A DNA stretch of 14,850 bases from DASTBU01 sp035711845 (GCA_035711845.1 DASTBU010000065.1:1-14850); one strand, 5' to 3'. Shown: positions 1-6,053, counted from the stretch's first letter. Made by a program: numbers and translations. The notes: generated from the sequence alone by a model not told the origin.

Positions 1-234
1 GACCGCCTGAAGCGCGAGTTCAGCGTCGAGGCCAGCGTCGGCAAGCCGCAGGTCGCCTACAAGGAGACGCTGACCCGCCCCGCCGATGGCGAGATGCGCT
101 ACGCCAAGCAGACCGGCGGCCGCGGCCAGTTCGGGCACGTCAAGATTCACGTGTATCCCGGCGAGGCAGGCACGGGGTACGTCTTCGAGAACGAGATCGT
201 CGGCGGCGCCATTCCGAGGGAGTTCATCCGGCCG
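1..234 (+). pseudogene. fusA: fusA fragment (EF-G domain IV start), out of frame with the downstream fusA copy
   Basis: Frame 1 encodes an EF-G segment from the domain III/IV boundary into domain IV. It contains GKPQVAYKETL and then AKQTGGRGQFGHVKI, which closely match the known EF-G family. The reading stops resembling EF-G at EFIRP (ending at 234), where the family normally continues with VDEGI. From about 230-236 the sequence restarts at PQVAYKETL in another frame. Bases 46-234 and 236-424 therefore cover the same stretch of the gene twice, about 34 of 189 bases differing by hand count (9 of 63 residues). The 5' part of the gene lies outside the window. It could be part of a second fusA-like gene, a relic of recombination, or a metagenome assembly chimera. 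Confidence 0.7.
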
Positions 235-889
235 CCCGCAGGTCGCCTACAAGGAGACGCTGACGCGTCCGGCCGACGGCGAGATGCGGTACGCGAAGCA
301 GACGGGCGGCCGCGGCCAGTTCGCCGAGGTGAAGATCCGGTTGTATCCGGGTGAGCCTGGGACCGGCTACGTGTTCGAGAACCAGATCACGGGGGGCGCA
401 ATCCCGAAGGAGTTCATCAAGCCGGTCGACGAAGGGATCAAGGAAGCCCTCACGCGCGGCGTGCTCGCGGGCTACCCGATCGACGACGTGCGGATCGAGC
501 TCCACGACGGCAAGCACCACGAGGTCGATTCGTCGGAGATGGCGTTCAAGATCGCCGGTTCGATGGCGTTCCAGGATGCGGCCAAGAAGGCGAAGCCGGT
601 GCTGCTCGAGCCGGTGATGCGCGTCGAGGTCGTGGTGCCGAAGGAACATCTGGGCGACGTCATGGGCAACCTGTCGAGCCGCCGCGGCCACATCCAGTCG
701 CAGGAGGATCGCGGCGGCACGCAGATCATCAACGCGCGGGTGCCGCTGTCCGAGATGTTCGGGTACGCGACCGACCTCCGCTCGCGAACCCAGGGCCGTG
801 CGACCTTCTCGATGCACTTCGACCGCTACGAGCAGGCGCCGCATCACGTCAGCGACGAGGTCGTGGCGAGGGTGCAGGGGAAGACTTAG
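230..889 (+). CDS. fusA: Elongation factor G, C-terminal domains IV and V (5' end disrupted)
   Basis: This is the C-terminal part of the translocation GTPase EF-G, which moves tRNAs and mRNA through the ribosome. Frame 2 reads GRPQVAYKETL and runs without interruption through domain IV (with HEVDSSEMAFK, and KAKPVLLEPVMRVEV leading into domain V). Domain V includes LSSRRG and VPLSEMFGYATDLRS, and the stop is TAG at 887-889. The GTPase domains are not visible; the frame is lost at about 230-236, where a second, diverged copy of the same segment precedes it. I give 230 as the first base at which this frame is EF-G-like; it is not a start codon. rpsJ follows after 83 nt. A tuf gene, often present here in the str operon, is absent. 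Confidence 0.85.
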   Translation, partial: GRPQVAYKETLTRPADGEMRYAKQTGGRGQFAEVKIRLYPGEPGTGYVFENQITGGAIPKEFIKPVDEGIKEALTRGVLAGYPIDDVRIELHDGKHHEVDSSEMAFKIAGSMAFQDAAKKAKPVLLEPVMRVEVVVPKEHLGDVMGNLSSRRGHIQSQEDRGGTQIINARVPLSEMFGYATDLRSRTQGRATFSMHFDRYEQAPHHVSDEVVARVQGKT

Positions 890-892
890 GAA

Positions 893-956
893 CAACTTCC
901 AACTCCCAACTTCCAAGTTCCAAGTTGGGAGTTGGAGGTTGTGGTGTTGGGAGTTG
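893..956 (+). repeat. Heptamer hairpin H1 before rpsJ
   Basis: Bases 893-912 pair with 922-941 at 19 of 20 positions around a 9-nt loop. The arms run in 7-nt units of the type CCAACTT/CCAAGTT. A further copy of the right-arm core GTTGGGAGTTG lies at 946-956, so the left segment 900-910 can pair either with 924-934 or with 946-956. A Shine-Dalgarno AAGGA (959-963) follows immediately, nine bases before the rpsJ ATG. There is no U-tract, so it is not an intrinsic terminator. Confidence 0.85.
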
Positions 957-972
957 ACAAGGATCAATAACG

Positions 973-1308
<336 letters not shown>

Positions 1309-1310
1309 TC

Positions 1311-1338
1311 GGGCACCGGGCCTCGGGCCTCGGGCGCC
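1311..1338 (+). repeat. Short GC-only heptamer array after rpsJ
   Basis: Four consecutive 7-nt units (GGGCACC, GGGCCTC, GGGCCTC, GGGCGCC) start two bases after the rpsJ stop. The array has the same period as the hairpin elements elsewhere in the operon but a different sequence and no matching second arm. Confidence 0.6.
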
Positions 1339-1344
1339 GGGGTT

Positions 1345-1468
1345 GGTCGTGCTGGGATGAACTAGAAACCGGCCTCAGGTGCTGAATCAGCAGCGCCTGC
1401 GGCCGCTGCCGAGCGCGAAGGCGCGAGGCAGCCGCGAGCGGGGGTGGGGCCCCGCGAGCAGCAAAAAC
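1345..1468 (+). repeat. R-element copy R1 before rplC
   Basis: This is the first of three copies of an element of about 125 bp (others at 2183-2307 and 2308-2432). It shares GTGCTGGGATGAA near the start, then AATCAGCAGCGCCTGCGG, the core GGGGGTGGGGCCCC, and an A-rich end immediately before a start codon. Predicted stems are 1388-1394/1402-1408, 1406-1430 (CTGCC GA GCGC, loop GAAG, GCGC GA GGCAG) and 1434-1443/1450-1459. The last two stems contain tandem G-A oppositions. From GTG at 1379 onward it is open in frame with rplC. Confidence 0.8.
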
Positions 1469-2170
1469 ATGCTCAACGGAATCATCGGCAGAAAAGTCGG
1501 AATGACGCAACTCTTCGCGCAGGATGGCACCGTCACGCCAGGCACCGTCATCAAGGCGGGCCCGTGCGTCGTGGTGCAGGCCAAGACCGCGCAGACGGAT
1601 GGCTACGAAGCGGTGCAGGTGGGGCTGGTCGAAGAGCGGCCGGCGCGGGTGCGGAAGCCGCTCGCCGGCCATTACAAGAAGGCCAACGTCCCGCCGACCC
1701 GCGTGCGGCGCGAGTTGAAGGTCGTCAAGGGCGCGGAAGCGCCCAAGGCTGGCGATCAGATTCTGGTGAACGCCGTCTTCAACAACGGCGACCGCGTGGA
1801 CGTGATCGGCATCAGCCGTGGCAAGGGGTTTCAGGGGGTCATCCGCCGCCACAATTTCGCCGGCGGCGCGGCAACGCACGGGTCGATGTTCCACCGCGCG
1901 CCCGGCTCGATCGGTGCCTCGTCGTTCCCGTCGAGGGTCGTGAAGGGCATGCGCGCAGCCGGGCGGATGGGCGGCGATCGCGTCACCGTTCGCAACCTCA
2001 AGGTGGTGGCGATCGACGTGGAGAACAACCTGCTCGTCGTCCACGGAGCCATTCCCGGCGCGCCCGGCGGCTACGTGGTGGTGCGCAAGGCACTCACCGC
2101 CAAGCCGGAACCGAAGCCGCAGATGGAGAAGCCGGGCAAGACGACGGTTGCCAAGAAGCCGAAGAAGTAG
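1469..2170 (+). CDS. rplC: 50S ribosomal protein L3
   Basis: L3 is an early-assembling 50S protein whose long loop reaches the peptidyl transferase centre. The start MLNGIIGRKVGMTQLF is the standard L3 N terminus. The central loop HGSMFHRAPGSIGASSFPSR is present at about residues 136-155. The glutamine that PrmB methylates in E. coli (GSIGQNQ) is not present here; Ala-Ser-Ser takes its place. The 233 residues end in a Lys/Pro-rich tail. ATG 1469 is chosen from homology, but the frame is open back to GTG 1379, so a 30-residue N-terminal extension encoded by element R1 is formally possible. No Shine-Dalgarno is seen before 1469; only an A-rich AGCAAAAAC precedes it. Confidence 0.97.
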   Translation: MLNGIIGRKVGMTQLFAQDGTVTPGTVIKAGPCVVVQAKTAQTDGYEAVQVGLVEERPARVRKPLAGHYKKANVPPTRVRRELKVVKGAEAPKAGDQILVNAVFNNGDRVDVIGISRGKGFQGVIRRHNFAGGAATHGSMFHRAPGSIGASSFPSRVVKGMRAAGRMGGDRVTVRNLKVVAIDVENNLLVVHGAIPGAPGGYVVVRKALTAKPEPKPQMEKPGKTTVAKKPKK

Positions 2171-2182
2171 TCGTCCGGCCAG

Positions 2183-2307
2183 AGTGGCCGTGCTGGGATG
2201 CAGGAGACACCGGCCGGGGCGTTGAATCCGCAGCGCCTGCCTGCGGCGAGCGAGCGGAGCGAGTCGAGCCGCGGCGCTTGGGGGTGGGGCCCAAGCGCGC
2301 TAAGAAA
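2183..2307 (+). repeat. R-element copy R2, first of a tandem pair before rplD
   Basis: It begins AGTGGCCGTGCTGGGATG, exactly like R3, which starts 125 bases later. The stems are kept with different bases: CCGCAG/CTGCGG (2228-2233/2241-2246) in place of CAGCAGC/GCTGCTG, and GCGCTTGGG/CCCAAGCGC (2274-2282/2290-2298) in place of the G-A-containing stem of R1 and R3. The loop GGTGGGG is preserved. It ends TAAGAAA, as R3 does. Confidence 0.85.
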
Positions 2308-2326
2308 AGTGGCCGTGCTGGGATGA
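2198..2326 (+). CDS. Possible 42-residue mini-ORF encoded by R2
   Basis: ATG 2198 opens a frame beginning MQETPAGALNPQRLP that closes at TGA 2324-2326. The stop overlaps ATG 2323 of the next mini-ORF in an ATGA arrangement. The N-terminal residues match the R3 mini-ORF (M-[QK]-ETPAGALN-[PQ]-QRL), but the C-terminal half does not. No good Shine-Dalgarno precedes it. The peptide resembles no family I know. It may be a real coupling peptide or simply an open frame in a GC-rich repeat. Confidence 0.25.
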   Translation: MQETPAGALNPQRLPAASERSESSRGAWGWGPSALRKVAVLG

Positions 2327-2432
2327 AGGAGACACCGGCCGGGGCGTTGAATCAGCAGCGCCTGCGGCTGCTGCCGAGCGCGAAGGCGCGAGGCAGCCGC
2401 GAGCGGGGGTGGGGCCCCGCGAGCATTAAGAA
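2308..2432 (+). repeat. R-element copy R3, second of a tandem pair before rplD
   Basis: This is the longest clean copy. Its stems are 2353-2359/2367-2373 (7 bp, loop GCCTGCG), CTGCC-GA-GCGC/GCGC-GA-GGCAG around GAAG, and 2399-2408/2415-2424, with a tandem G-A opposition inside an otherwise GC stem. It is near-identical to R1 from AATCAGCAGCG through the GGGGCCCCGCGAGC end, and near-identical to R2 in its first 50 bases. It ends directly against the rplD ATG. Confidence 0.85.
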
Positions 2433-2436
2433 ATGA
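2323..2436 (+). CDS. Possible 37-residue mini-ORF encoded by R3, ATGA-coupled to rplD
   Basis: ATG 2323 opens a frame starting MKETPAGALNQQRLRLLPSA and ending in SIKK. Its TGA (2434-2436) overlaps the rplD ATG (2433-2435) as ATGA, and its own ATG overlaps the stop of the R2 mini-ORF. The same peptide stretch LNQQRLRxLPSAKARGSRER appears in R1 in frame with rplC. rplD has no Shine-Dalgarno of its own, so translation of this frame could deliver ribosomes to rplD. No known family; coding status is unproven. Confidence 0.3.
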   Translation: MKETPAGALNQQRLRLLPSAKARGSRERGWGPASIKK

Positions 2437-3053
2437 AGATTGACATCGTCAACGGCGAGAACGAGAAGGTTGGCGCGCTGGAGCTGAACGACCAGGTGTT
2501 CGGCGGCCGGGTGAAGACCGATCTGATCTGGGAGTCGGTCGTGCAGCAGAACGCCTCGGACCGGCGCGGCACGCACGCGACGAAGAACCGGGCGCTCGTC
2601 AGCGGCAGCGGCAAGAAACCGTGGCGGCAGAAGGGCACCGGGCGCGCGCGGGTCGGCGAGATTCGCAACCCGCTGTGGCGCAAGGGGGGAACCGTGTTCG
2701 GGCCCCAGCCTCGCAGCTACGCGTTCGACCTGCCCAAGAAAGTGCAGCGCGGCGCGCTGCGGGCGGCGATCGCCCAGAAGATCAGCGACGGTGCCGTGAT
2801 TGTGGTCGATCGCCTCGAGTCGAGCGGGCGGAAAACGAAGGAAACAGCCGCCATGCTCGAGCGGCTCGGCGCGATCGGCAAGACGCTCGTCATTGACGTC
2901 AAGCCCGACGAGGGGTTCGTGCTGAGCGCCCGGAACATCGCCGGCGTGAGGCTCGTGCCGAGCGGCCAGGTGACCGCGCGCGACGTGATGGACACATCGA
3001 AGGTCATTGCAACCCGCGAGGCGCTCGAGAAGCTGCAGGAGAGCCTGGGATGA
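2433..3053 (+). CDS. rplD: 50S ribosomal protein L4
   Basis: L4 binds 23S rRNA and lines the exit-tunnel constriction; in E. coli it also represses the S10 operon. The 206-residue product shows the L4 signature GSGKKPWRQKGTGRAR at about residues 58-73, followed by GEIRNPLWRKGGTVFGPQPR, the tunnel loop region. The C-terminal globular part has the usual VIVVDRLE and VLSARN strands. The start overlaps the stop of the R3 mini-ORF (ATGA) and has no Shine-Dalgarno, only TTAAGAA. Its own stop TGA (3051-3053) overlaps an ATG at 3050 that is in frame with rplW. Confidence 0.98.
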   Translation: MKIDIVNGENEKVGALELNDQVFGGRVKTDLIWESVVQQNASDRRGTHATKNRALVSGSGKKPWRQKGTGRARVGEIRNPLWRKGGTVFGPQPRSYAFDLPKKVQRGALRAAIAQKISDGAVIVVDRLESSGRKTKETAAMLERLGAIGKTLVIDVKPDEGFVLSARNIAGVRLVPSGQVTARDVMDTSKVIATREALEKLQESLG

Positions 3054-3061
3054 GCCCCCAT

Positions 3062-3131
3062 TTTCCAGCTGCCAGCTCCCGGCTTCACGGTGGGAGCGCC
3101 AGACTGGAAGCTGAGAGCTGGAAACTGGAAG
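3062..3131 (+). repeat. Heptamer hairpin H2 before rplW
   Basis: Arm 3062-3085 (CCAGCTG/CCAGCTC-type units) faces arm 3108-3131 (GGAAGCT/GGAAACT-type units). By hand about 19 of 23 positions pair, plus one possible G-U. The last right-arm unit supplies GGAAG (3127-3131), the only Shine-Dalgarno-like sequence before rplW. The gap is open in the rplW frame from ATG 3050. Confidence 0.8.
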
Positions 3132-3136
3132 CTGAA

Positions 3137-3427
3137 ATGAAACTCACAGACGTCATCAAGCGCCCGGTGATCACCGAGAAGACGACGCTCATCCGCGAGG
3201 GGAATCGCACCGTGGTGTTCGAGGTTGCGGCGGGCGCGACCAAGATCGATATCAAGCGGGCGGTCGAGAAGCTTCTCGGATCCAAGGTGGAAGGGGTCAG
3301 GACGTCGATCGCCCACGGCAAGTTCAAGCGGCAGGGCCGGTTCATCGGCCAGCGATCGGACTGGAAGAAGGCTTACGTGAAGCTCCGCGAAGGCGAGAAG
3401 ATTCCGGAGTTCCTCGAGGGAGCCTAG
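3137..3427 (+). CDS. rplW: 50S ribosomal protein L23
   Basis: L23 sits at the tunnel exit and is the docking site for trigger factor and SRP. The 96-residue product starts MKLTDVIKRPVITEKTTL, the canonical N terminus. It contains VFEVAAGATKIDIKRAVEKL and KFKRQGRFIGQRSDWKKAYV, with the usual basic extended loop. ATG 3137 is chosen from homology. The frame is open 29 codons further upstream to ATG 3050, which overlaps the rplD stop, so an extended form cannot be excluded from sequence alone. The Shine-Dalgarno GGAAG (3127-3131) is part of hairpin H2. Confidence 0.97.
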   Translation: MKLTDVIKRPVITEKTTLIREGNRTVVFEVAAGATKIDIKRAVEKLLGSKVEGVRTSIAHGKFKRQGRFIGQRSDWKKAYVKLREGEKIPEFLEGA

Positions 3428-3441
3428 AAGAAATGCTGAAT

Positions 3442-3528
3442 GTTGAATGCTGAGTGCTGAATGATGCATGACGAATGCTGAATTGGGATCTCGGATTTCC
3501 ATTCAGCATTCAGCACTCAGCATTCAGC
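3442..3528 (+). repeat. Heptamer hairpin H3 before rplB (ATTCAGC class)
   Basis: Left arm 3442-3470 (GCTGAAT/GCTGAGT units) pairs with right arm 3500-3528 (ATTCAGC/ACTCAGC units) at 26 of 29 positions, plus one G-U. A nested perfect 11-bp alternative is 3473-3483/3501-3511. The loop and the 19 nt ATTCAGCACTGCAAGGATC (3522-3540) recur in H5 before rplX, so the two are copies of one element that carries its own AAGGA. Confidence 0.9.
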
Positions 3529-3546
3529 ACTGCAAGGATCGATGAT

Positions 3547-4371
3547 ATGCCCATTCGTAAATACAAGCCGACGTCGGCGGGGCGACGGTTCCAGACGGTG
3601 CAGGTGTTCGACGACATCACGTCGACCGAGCCGTACCGGCCGCTGACCGAGCCGCTCCGCAAGTCGGGCGGCCGCAACAATCATGGCGAACTGACGTCCT
3701 GGTGGCGCGGCGGCGGCCACAAGCGGAACTACCGTGTCATCGATTTCAAGCGCGACAAGCGCGAGGTTCCGGCCAAGGTCTCGACGGTCGAGTACGACCC
3801 GAACCGCTCGGCGCGGATTGCGCTGTTGACCTACGCGGACGGGGAGAAGCGGTACATCCTGCAACCGCTCGGCCTCAAGGTGGGCGACACGGTCGTGACG
3901 GGAGACAACGTCGACATCCTTCCCGGCAACGCGCTTCCGCTCAAGAACATCCCGCTCGGCACGATGGTGCACAACGTCGAACTGAAGCCAGGCAAGGGCG
4001 GTCAGATCGCGCGCAGCGCGGGATCGTCGGTACAGGTCGTGGCCAAGGAGGGGGAATACGCCTCGGTGAAGCTGCCCTCGGGCGAGATTCGCAAGATCAA
4101 CATCGAGTGCCTGGCCACGGTCGGACAGGTCGGCAACGTGGATCACGAGAACGTGTCGATCGGCAAGGCCGGCCGGAGCCGCTGGCTCGGCAAGCGCCCG
4201 CACGTGCGCGGCGTGGCGATGAACCCCGTCGACCACCCGCTGGGCGGCGGCGAAGGCAAGACCTCGGGCGGCCGCCACCCGGTGTCGCCGTGGGGCGTGC
4301 CGACGAAGGGGTACAAGACGCGCAACCGGAAGGCGACCGACCGGTTCATCGTTCAGCGACGGAAGAAGTAG
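3547..4371 (+). CDS. rplB: 50S ribosomal protein L2
   Basis: L2 is a core 50S protein needed for subunit association and peptidyl transfer. Its 274 residues match the family length. The N terminus is MPIRKYKPTSAGRRF. GGRNNHGELTSWWRGGGHKR lies near residue 40, and the C-terminal signature AMNPVDHPLGGGEGKTSGG near 225. The functionally important His of DHP (residue 230, E. coli His229 in mature numbering) is kept. The second His of the common DHPHGGG motif is Leu232 here. ATG 3547 is chosen from homology and from AAGGA at 3534-3538, which belongs to the conserved tail of hairpin H3. rpsS follows after 63 nt. Confidence 0.98.
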   Translation: MPIRKYKPTSAGRRFQTVQVFDDITSTEPYRPLTEPLRKSGGRNNHGELTSWWRGGGHKRNYRVIDFKRDKREVPAKVSTVEYDPNRSARIALLTYADGEKRYILQPLGLKVGDTVVTGDNVDILPGNALPLKNIPLGTMVHNVELKPGKGGQIARSAGSSVQVVAKEGEYASVKLPSGEIRKINIECLATVGQVGNVDHENVSIGKAGRSRWLGKRPHVRGVAMNPVDHPLGGGEGKTSGGRHPVSPWGVPTKGYKTRNRKATDRFIVQRRKK

Positions 4372-4373
4372 CG

Positions 4374-4416
4374 CGCTGATTCGGAGAGCAGCGCCTGCGG
4401 CCTCGCGCGAGCAGGA
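4374..4416 (+). repeat. Probable relic of an R-element between rplB and rpsS
   Basis: GCTGATTC, then AGCAGCGCCTGCGGCC, then CTCGCGCGAGCA resemble, in order, the middle and end of R1-R3 (GCTGAATCAGCAGCGCCTGCGGC and CCGCGAGC). The GGGGGTGGGGCCCC core is missing. An AGGAAG (4413-4418) lies at its end, about 16 nt before the rpsS ATG. Confidence 0.5.
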
Positions 4417-4434
4417 AGAAAAGCAGACACCGTT

Positions 4435-4749
4435 ATGTCCAGATCACTGAAGAAGGGTCCCTTCATCGACGTGCCGCTCCTCGAGAAAGTCGAGGTGATG
4501 AACCGGGCGGGCGACAAGAAGGTCATCAAGACATGGTCGCGGCGGTCCACGGTCGTGCCCGAGATGGTGGGCCACACGATCGCCGTGCACAACGGGAAGA
4601 AGTTCATCCCGGTGTACATCACCGAGAACATGGTGGGCCACAAGCTCGGCGAGTTCGCGCCCACGCGGCAGTTCAAGGGGCACACCACGAAGAGCGACAA
4701 GGCGGCCGCCGTCGCGTCGGCGCCGGCGGCACCCAAGGCGGGTGCGTAA
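4435..4749 (+). CDS. rpsS: 30S ribosomal protein S19
   Basis: S19 is a 30S head protein that forms a complex with S13 near the A-site tRNA. The sequence MSRSLKKGPFIDVPLL opens the protein. TWSRRSTVVPEMVGHTIAVH and ENMVGHKLGEFAPTR are the conserved core. At 104 residues it exceeds the usual 91-95 because of an Ala/Pro-rich C-terminal tail (AAAVASAPAAPKAGA). Its stop overlaps the rplV start (TAATG), suggesting translational coupling. Confidence 0.98.
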   Translation: MSRSLKKGPFIDVPLLEKVEVMNRAGDKKVIKTWSRRSTVVPEMVGHTIAVHNGKKFIPVYITENMVGHKLGEFAPTRQFKGHTTKSDKAAAVASAPAAPKAGA

Positions 4750-5255
4750 TGGCAGTCGAGGCACGCGCGACAGCGAAGTACATCCGCACCTCGGCGCAGA
4801 AGGCCGGGCTGGTGCTGAACCTGATTCGCGGGCGTGACGTCAACAGCGCGCTGGCGACGCTGCGCTTCGCGCGGAAGGGCGTGGCGCGCGACATCGAAAA
4901 GGTGTTGCGCTCGGCCATCGCCAACGCGCAGCAGAAGGAGGGCTTCGGCGGGGACGTCGAGCGCCTCTACGTCGCCGCCTGCTACGCGAACCAGGGGCCG
5001 TCGCAGAAGCGGATCCGCCCTGCCCCGATGGGACGCGCGTTCCGGGTCGTGAAGCGGACCGCGCACCTGACGGTTCATGTGACGGAGAAGCCGTCGCCGA
5101 TCGTGATGGTGCCCGATCGAGCGGCGCCGAAGCGCCCGCGACAGGCGAAGCCGAAGGCGGCCAGGAGCGGTGCCGCGAGAAAGCGCGCGCCGGCGAAGAC
5201 GTCGTCGACGAGGGCTCGGGCGAAGGGCGGCACGAAGAAAGCCGCCAAGGAGTAG
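4749..5255 (+). CDS. rplV: 50S ribosomal protein L22 with long basic C-terminal tail
   Basis: L22 binds all 23S domains, and its hairpin lines the exit tunnel. Residues 1 to about 115 form the family core: RYIRTS-like KYIRTSAQKAGLVLNLIRG, then YVAACYANQGPSQKRIRPAP and GRAFRVVKRTAHLTVHV. From about residue 118 a tail of some 50 residues rich in Lys, Arg, Ala and Pro follows, giving 168 residues against about 110 in E. coli. Such tails occur in some phyla and are probably disordered and rRNA-binding or surface-exposed (inference). The ATG overlaps the rpsS stop, and AAGG lies at 4735-4738. rpsC begins two bases after its stop. Confidence 0.97.
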   Translation: MAVEARATAKYIRTSAQKAGLVLNLIRGRDVNSALATLRFARKGVARDIEKVLRSAIANAQQKEGFGGDVERLYVAACYANQGPSQKRIRPAPMGRAFRVVKRTAHLTVHVTEKPSPIVMVPDRAAPKRPRQAKPKAARSGAARKRAPAKTSSTRARAKGGTKKAAKE

Positions 5256-5257
5256 AT

Positions 5258-5938
5258 GTGGGTCAGAAGGTACATCCGCACGGATTTCGGCTCGGGTTCA
5301 ACAAGACGTGGCGCTCGCGGTGGTTCGCCGACAAGGATTACGCCAAGCTGCTGCACGAGGATCTGAAGCTGCGCGAACGCCTGAAGGAGCGGTTCGCCCA
5401 CGCCGGTGTCTCGAAGATCGAGATCGAGCGCGCCGCCAACAAGCTGAAGATCGACATCTACACGTCGCGGCCGGGCATCATCATCGGGCGCAAGGGCACG
5501 GAAGTCGACAAGTTGAAAACGGAAATCCAGAAGCAGACCAACCGAGAGGTCTTCATCAACATTCAGGAGATCCAGAAGCCCGAGCTCGACGCGCAGCTCA
5601 TCGGCGAGTCGGTGGCCATGCAGCTCGAGAAGCGAGTCGCCTTCCGCCGCGCCATGCGCAAGGCCGTGGAGTCGGCGCTGCGCTTCGGCGCGCGCGGGAT
5701 CAAGGTGCGCGTGTCGGGGCGCCTGAACGGCGCGGAGATCGCCCGGTCGGAGTGGTACCTCCACGGGCAGCTGCCGCTGCAGACCCTGCGGGCCGATATC
5801 GACTACGGCTTTGCCGAGGCGTTCACGACCTACGGCGCCATCGGCGTGAAGGTCTGGCTCTACAAAGGCGAGCGCCTCGCGCCGCGGATCGGACGGGAAG
5901 AGGATTACAGGACGCCGCGGCGCGCGGCGAGAGTGTAG
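5258..5938 (+). CDS. rpsC: 30S ribosomal protein S3
   Basis: S3 lies at the mRNA entry tunnel and contributes to helicase activity. The 226 residues start MGQKVHPHGFRLGF with a GTG initiator at 5258. The nearby ATG at 5256 is in another frame and would give no S3. The KH domain has GIIIGRKGTEVDKL with the GRKG loop at residues 77-80. The C-terminal domain has GIKVRVSGRLNGAEIARSEW and LRADIDYGFAEAFTTYG. AAGGAG at 5247-5252 gives ideal spacing. A heptamer hairpin separates it from rplP. Confidence 0.98.
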   Translation: MGQKVHPHGFRLGFNKTWRSRWFADKDYAKLLHEDLKLRERLKERFAHAGVSKIEIERAANKLKIDIYTSRPGIIIGRKGTEVDKLKTEIQKQTNREVFINIQEIQKPELDAQLIGESVAMQLEKRVAFRRAMRKAVESALRFGARGIKVRVSGRLNGAEIARSEWYLHGQLPLQTLRADIDYGFAEAFTTYGAIGVKVWLYKGERLAPRIGREEDYRTPRRAARV

Positions 5939-5950
5939 CGTCCAGCCGCC

Positions 5951-6046
5951 AGCTCCCAGCTTCCAGCCTGCGACGGGCCGGAGGGAAGCCAGGGGTTACT
6001 GACTGGAGGCCGCTAGCTGGAAGCTGGAAGCTCGAAGCTGGGAGCT
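5951..6046 (+). repeat. Heptamer hairpin H4 before rplP
   Basis: Left arm 5951-5967 (AGCTCCCAGCTTCCAGC) pairs with right arm 6030-6046 at 16 of 17 positions. The intervening 60 nt include more CTGGAAG units and a GGCC-rich stretch. The pairing would cover GGGAG (6040-6044), the Shine-Dalgarno for rplP, with CTCCC at 5953-5957. Confidence 0.85.
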
Positions 6047-6053
6047 TTTGATC

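Noticed and set aside
1444..2436. 330-codon + strand frame overlapping rplC
   Set aside because: Its first two-thirds are an out-of-frame reading of rplC. Only the last part coincides with the R2/R3 region, where the mini-ORFs are reported separately.
4702..4749. Ala/Pro-rich tail of S19 as a frameshift
   Set aside because: The tail is short, stays in frame and ends at a TAATG overlap with rplV, so a natural extension is simpler.
5256..5300. ATG 5256 as the rpsC start
   Set aside because: It is in the wrong frame; GTG 5258 gives the exact S3 N terminus MGQKVHPHG.
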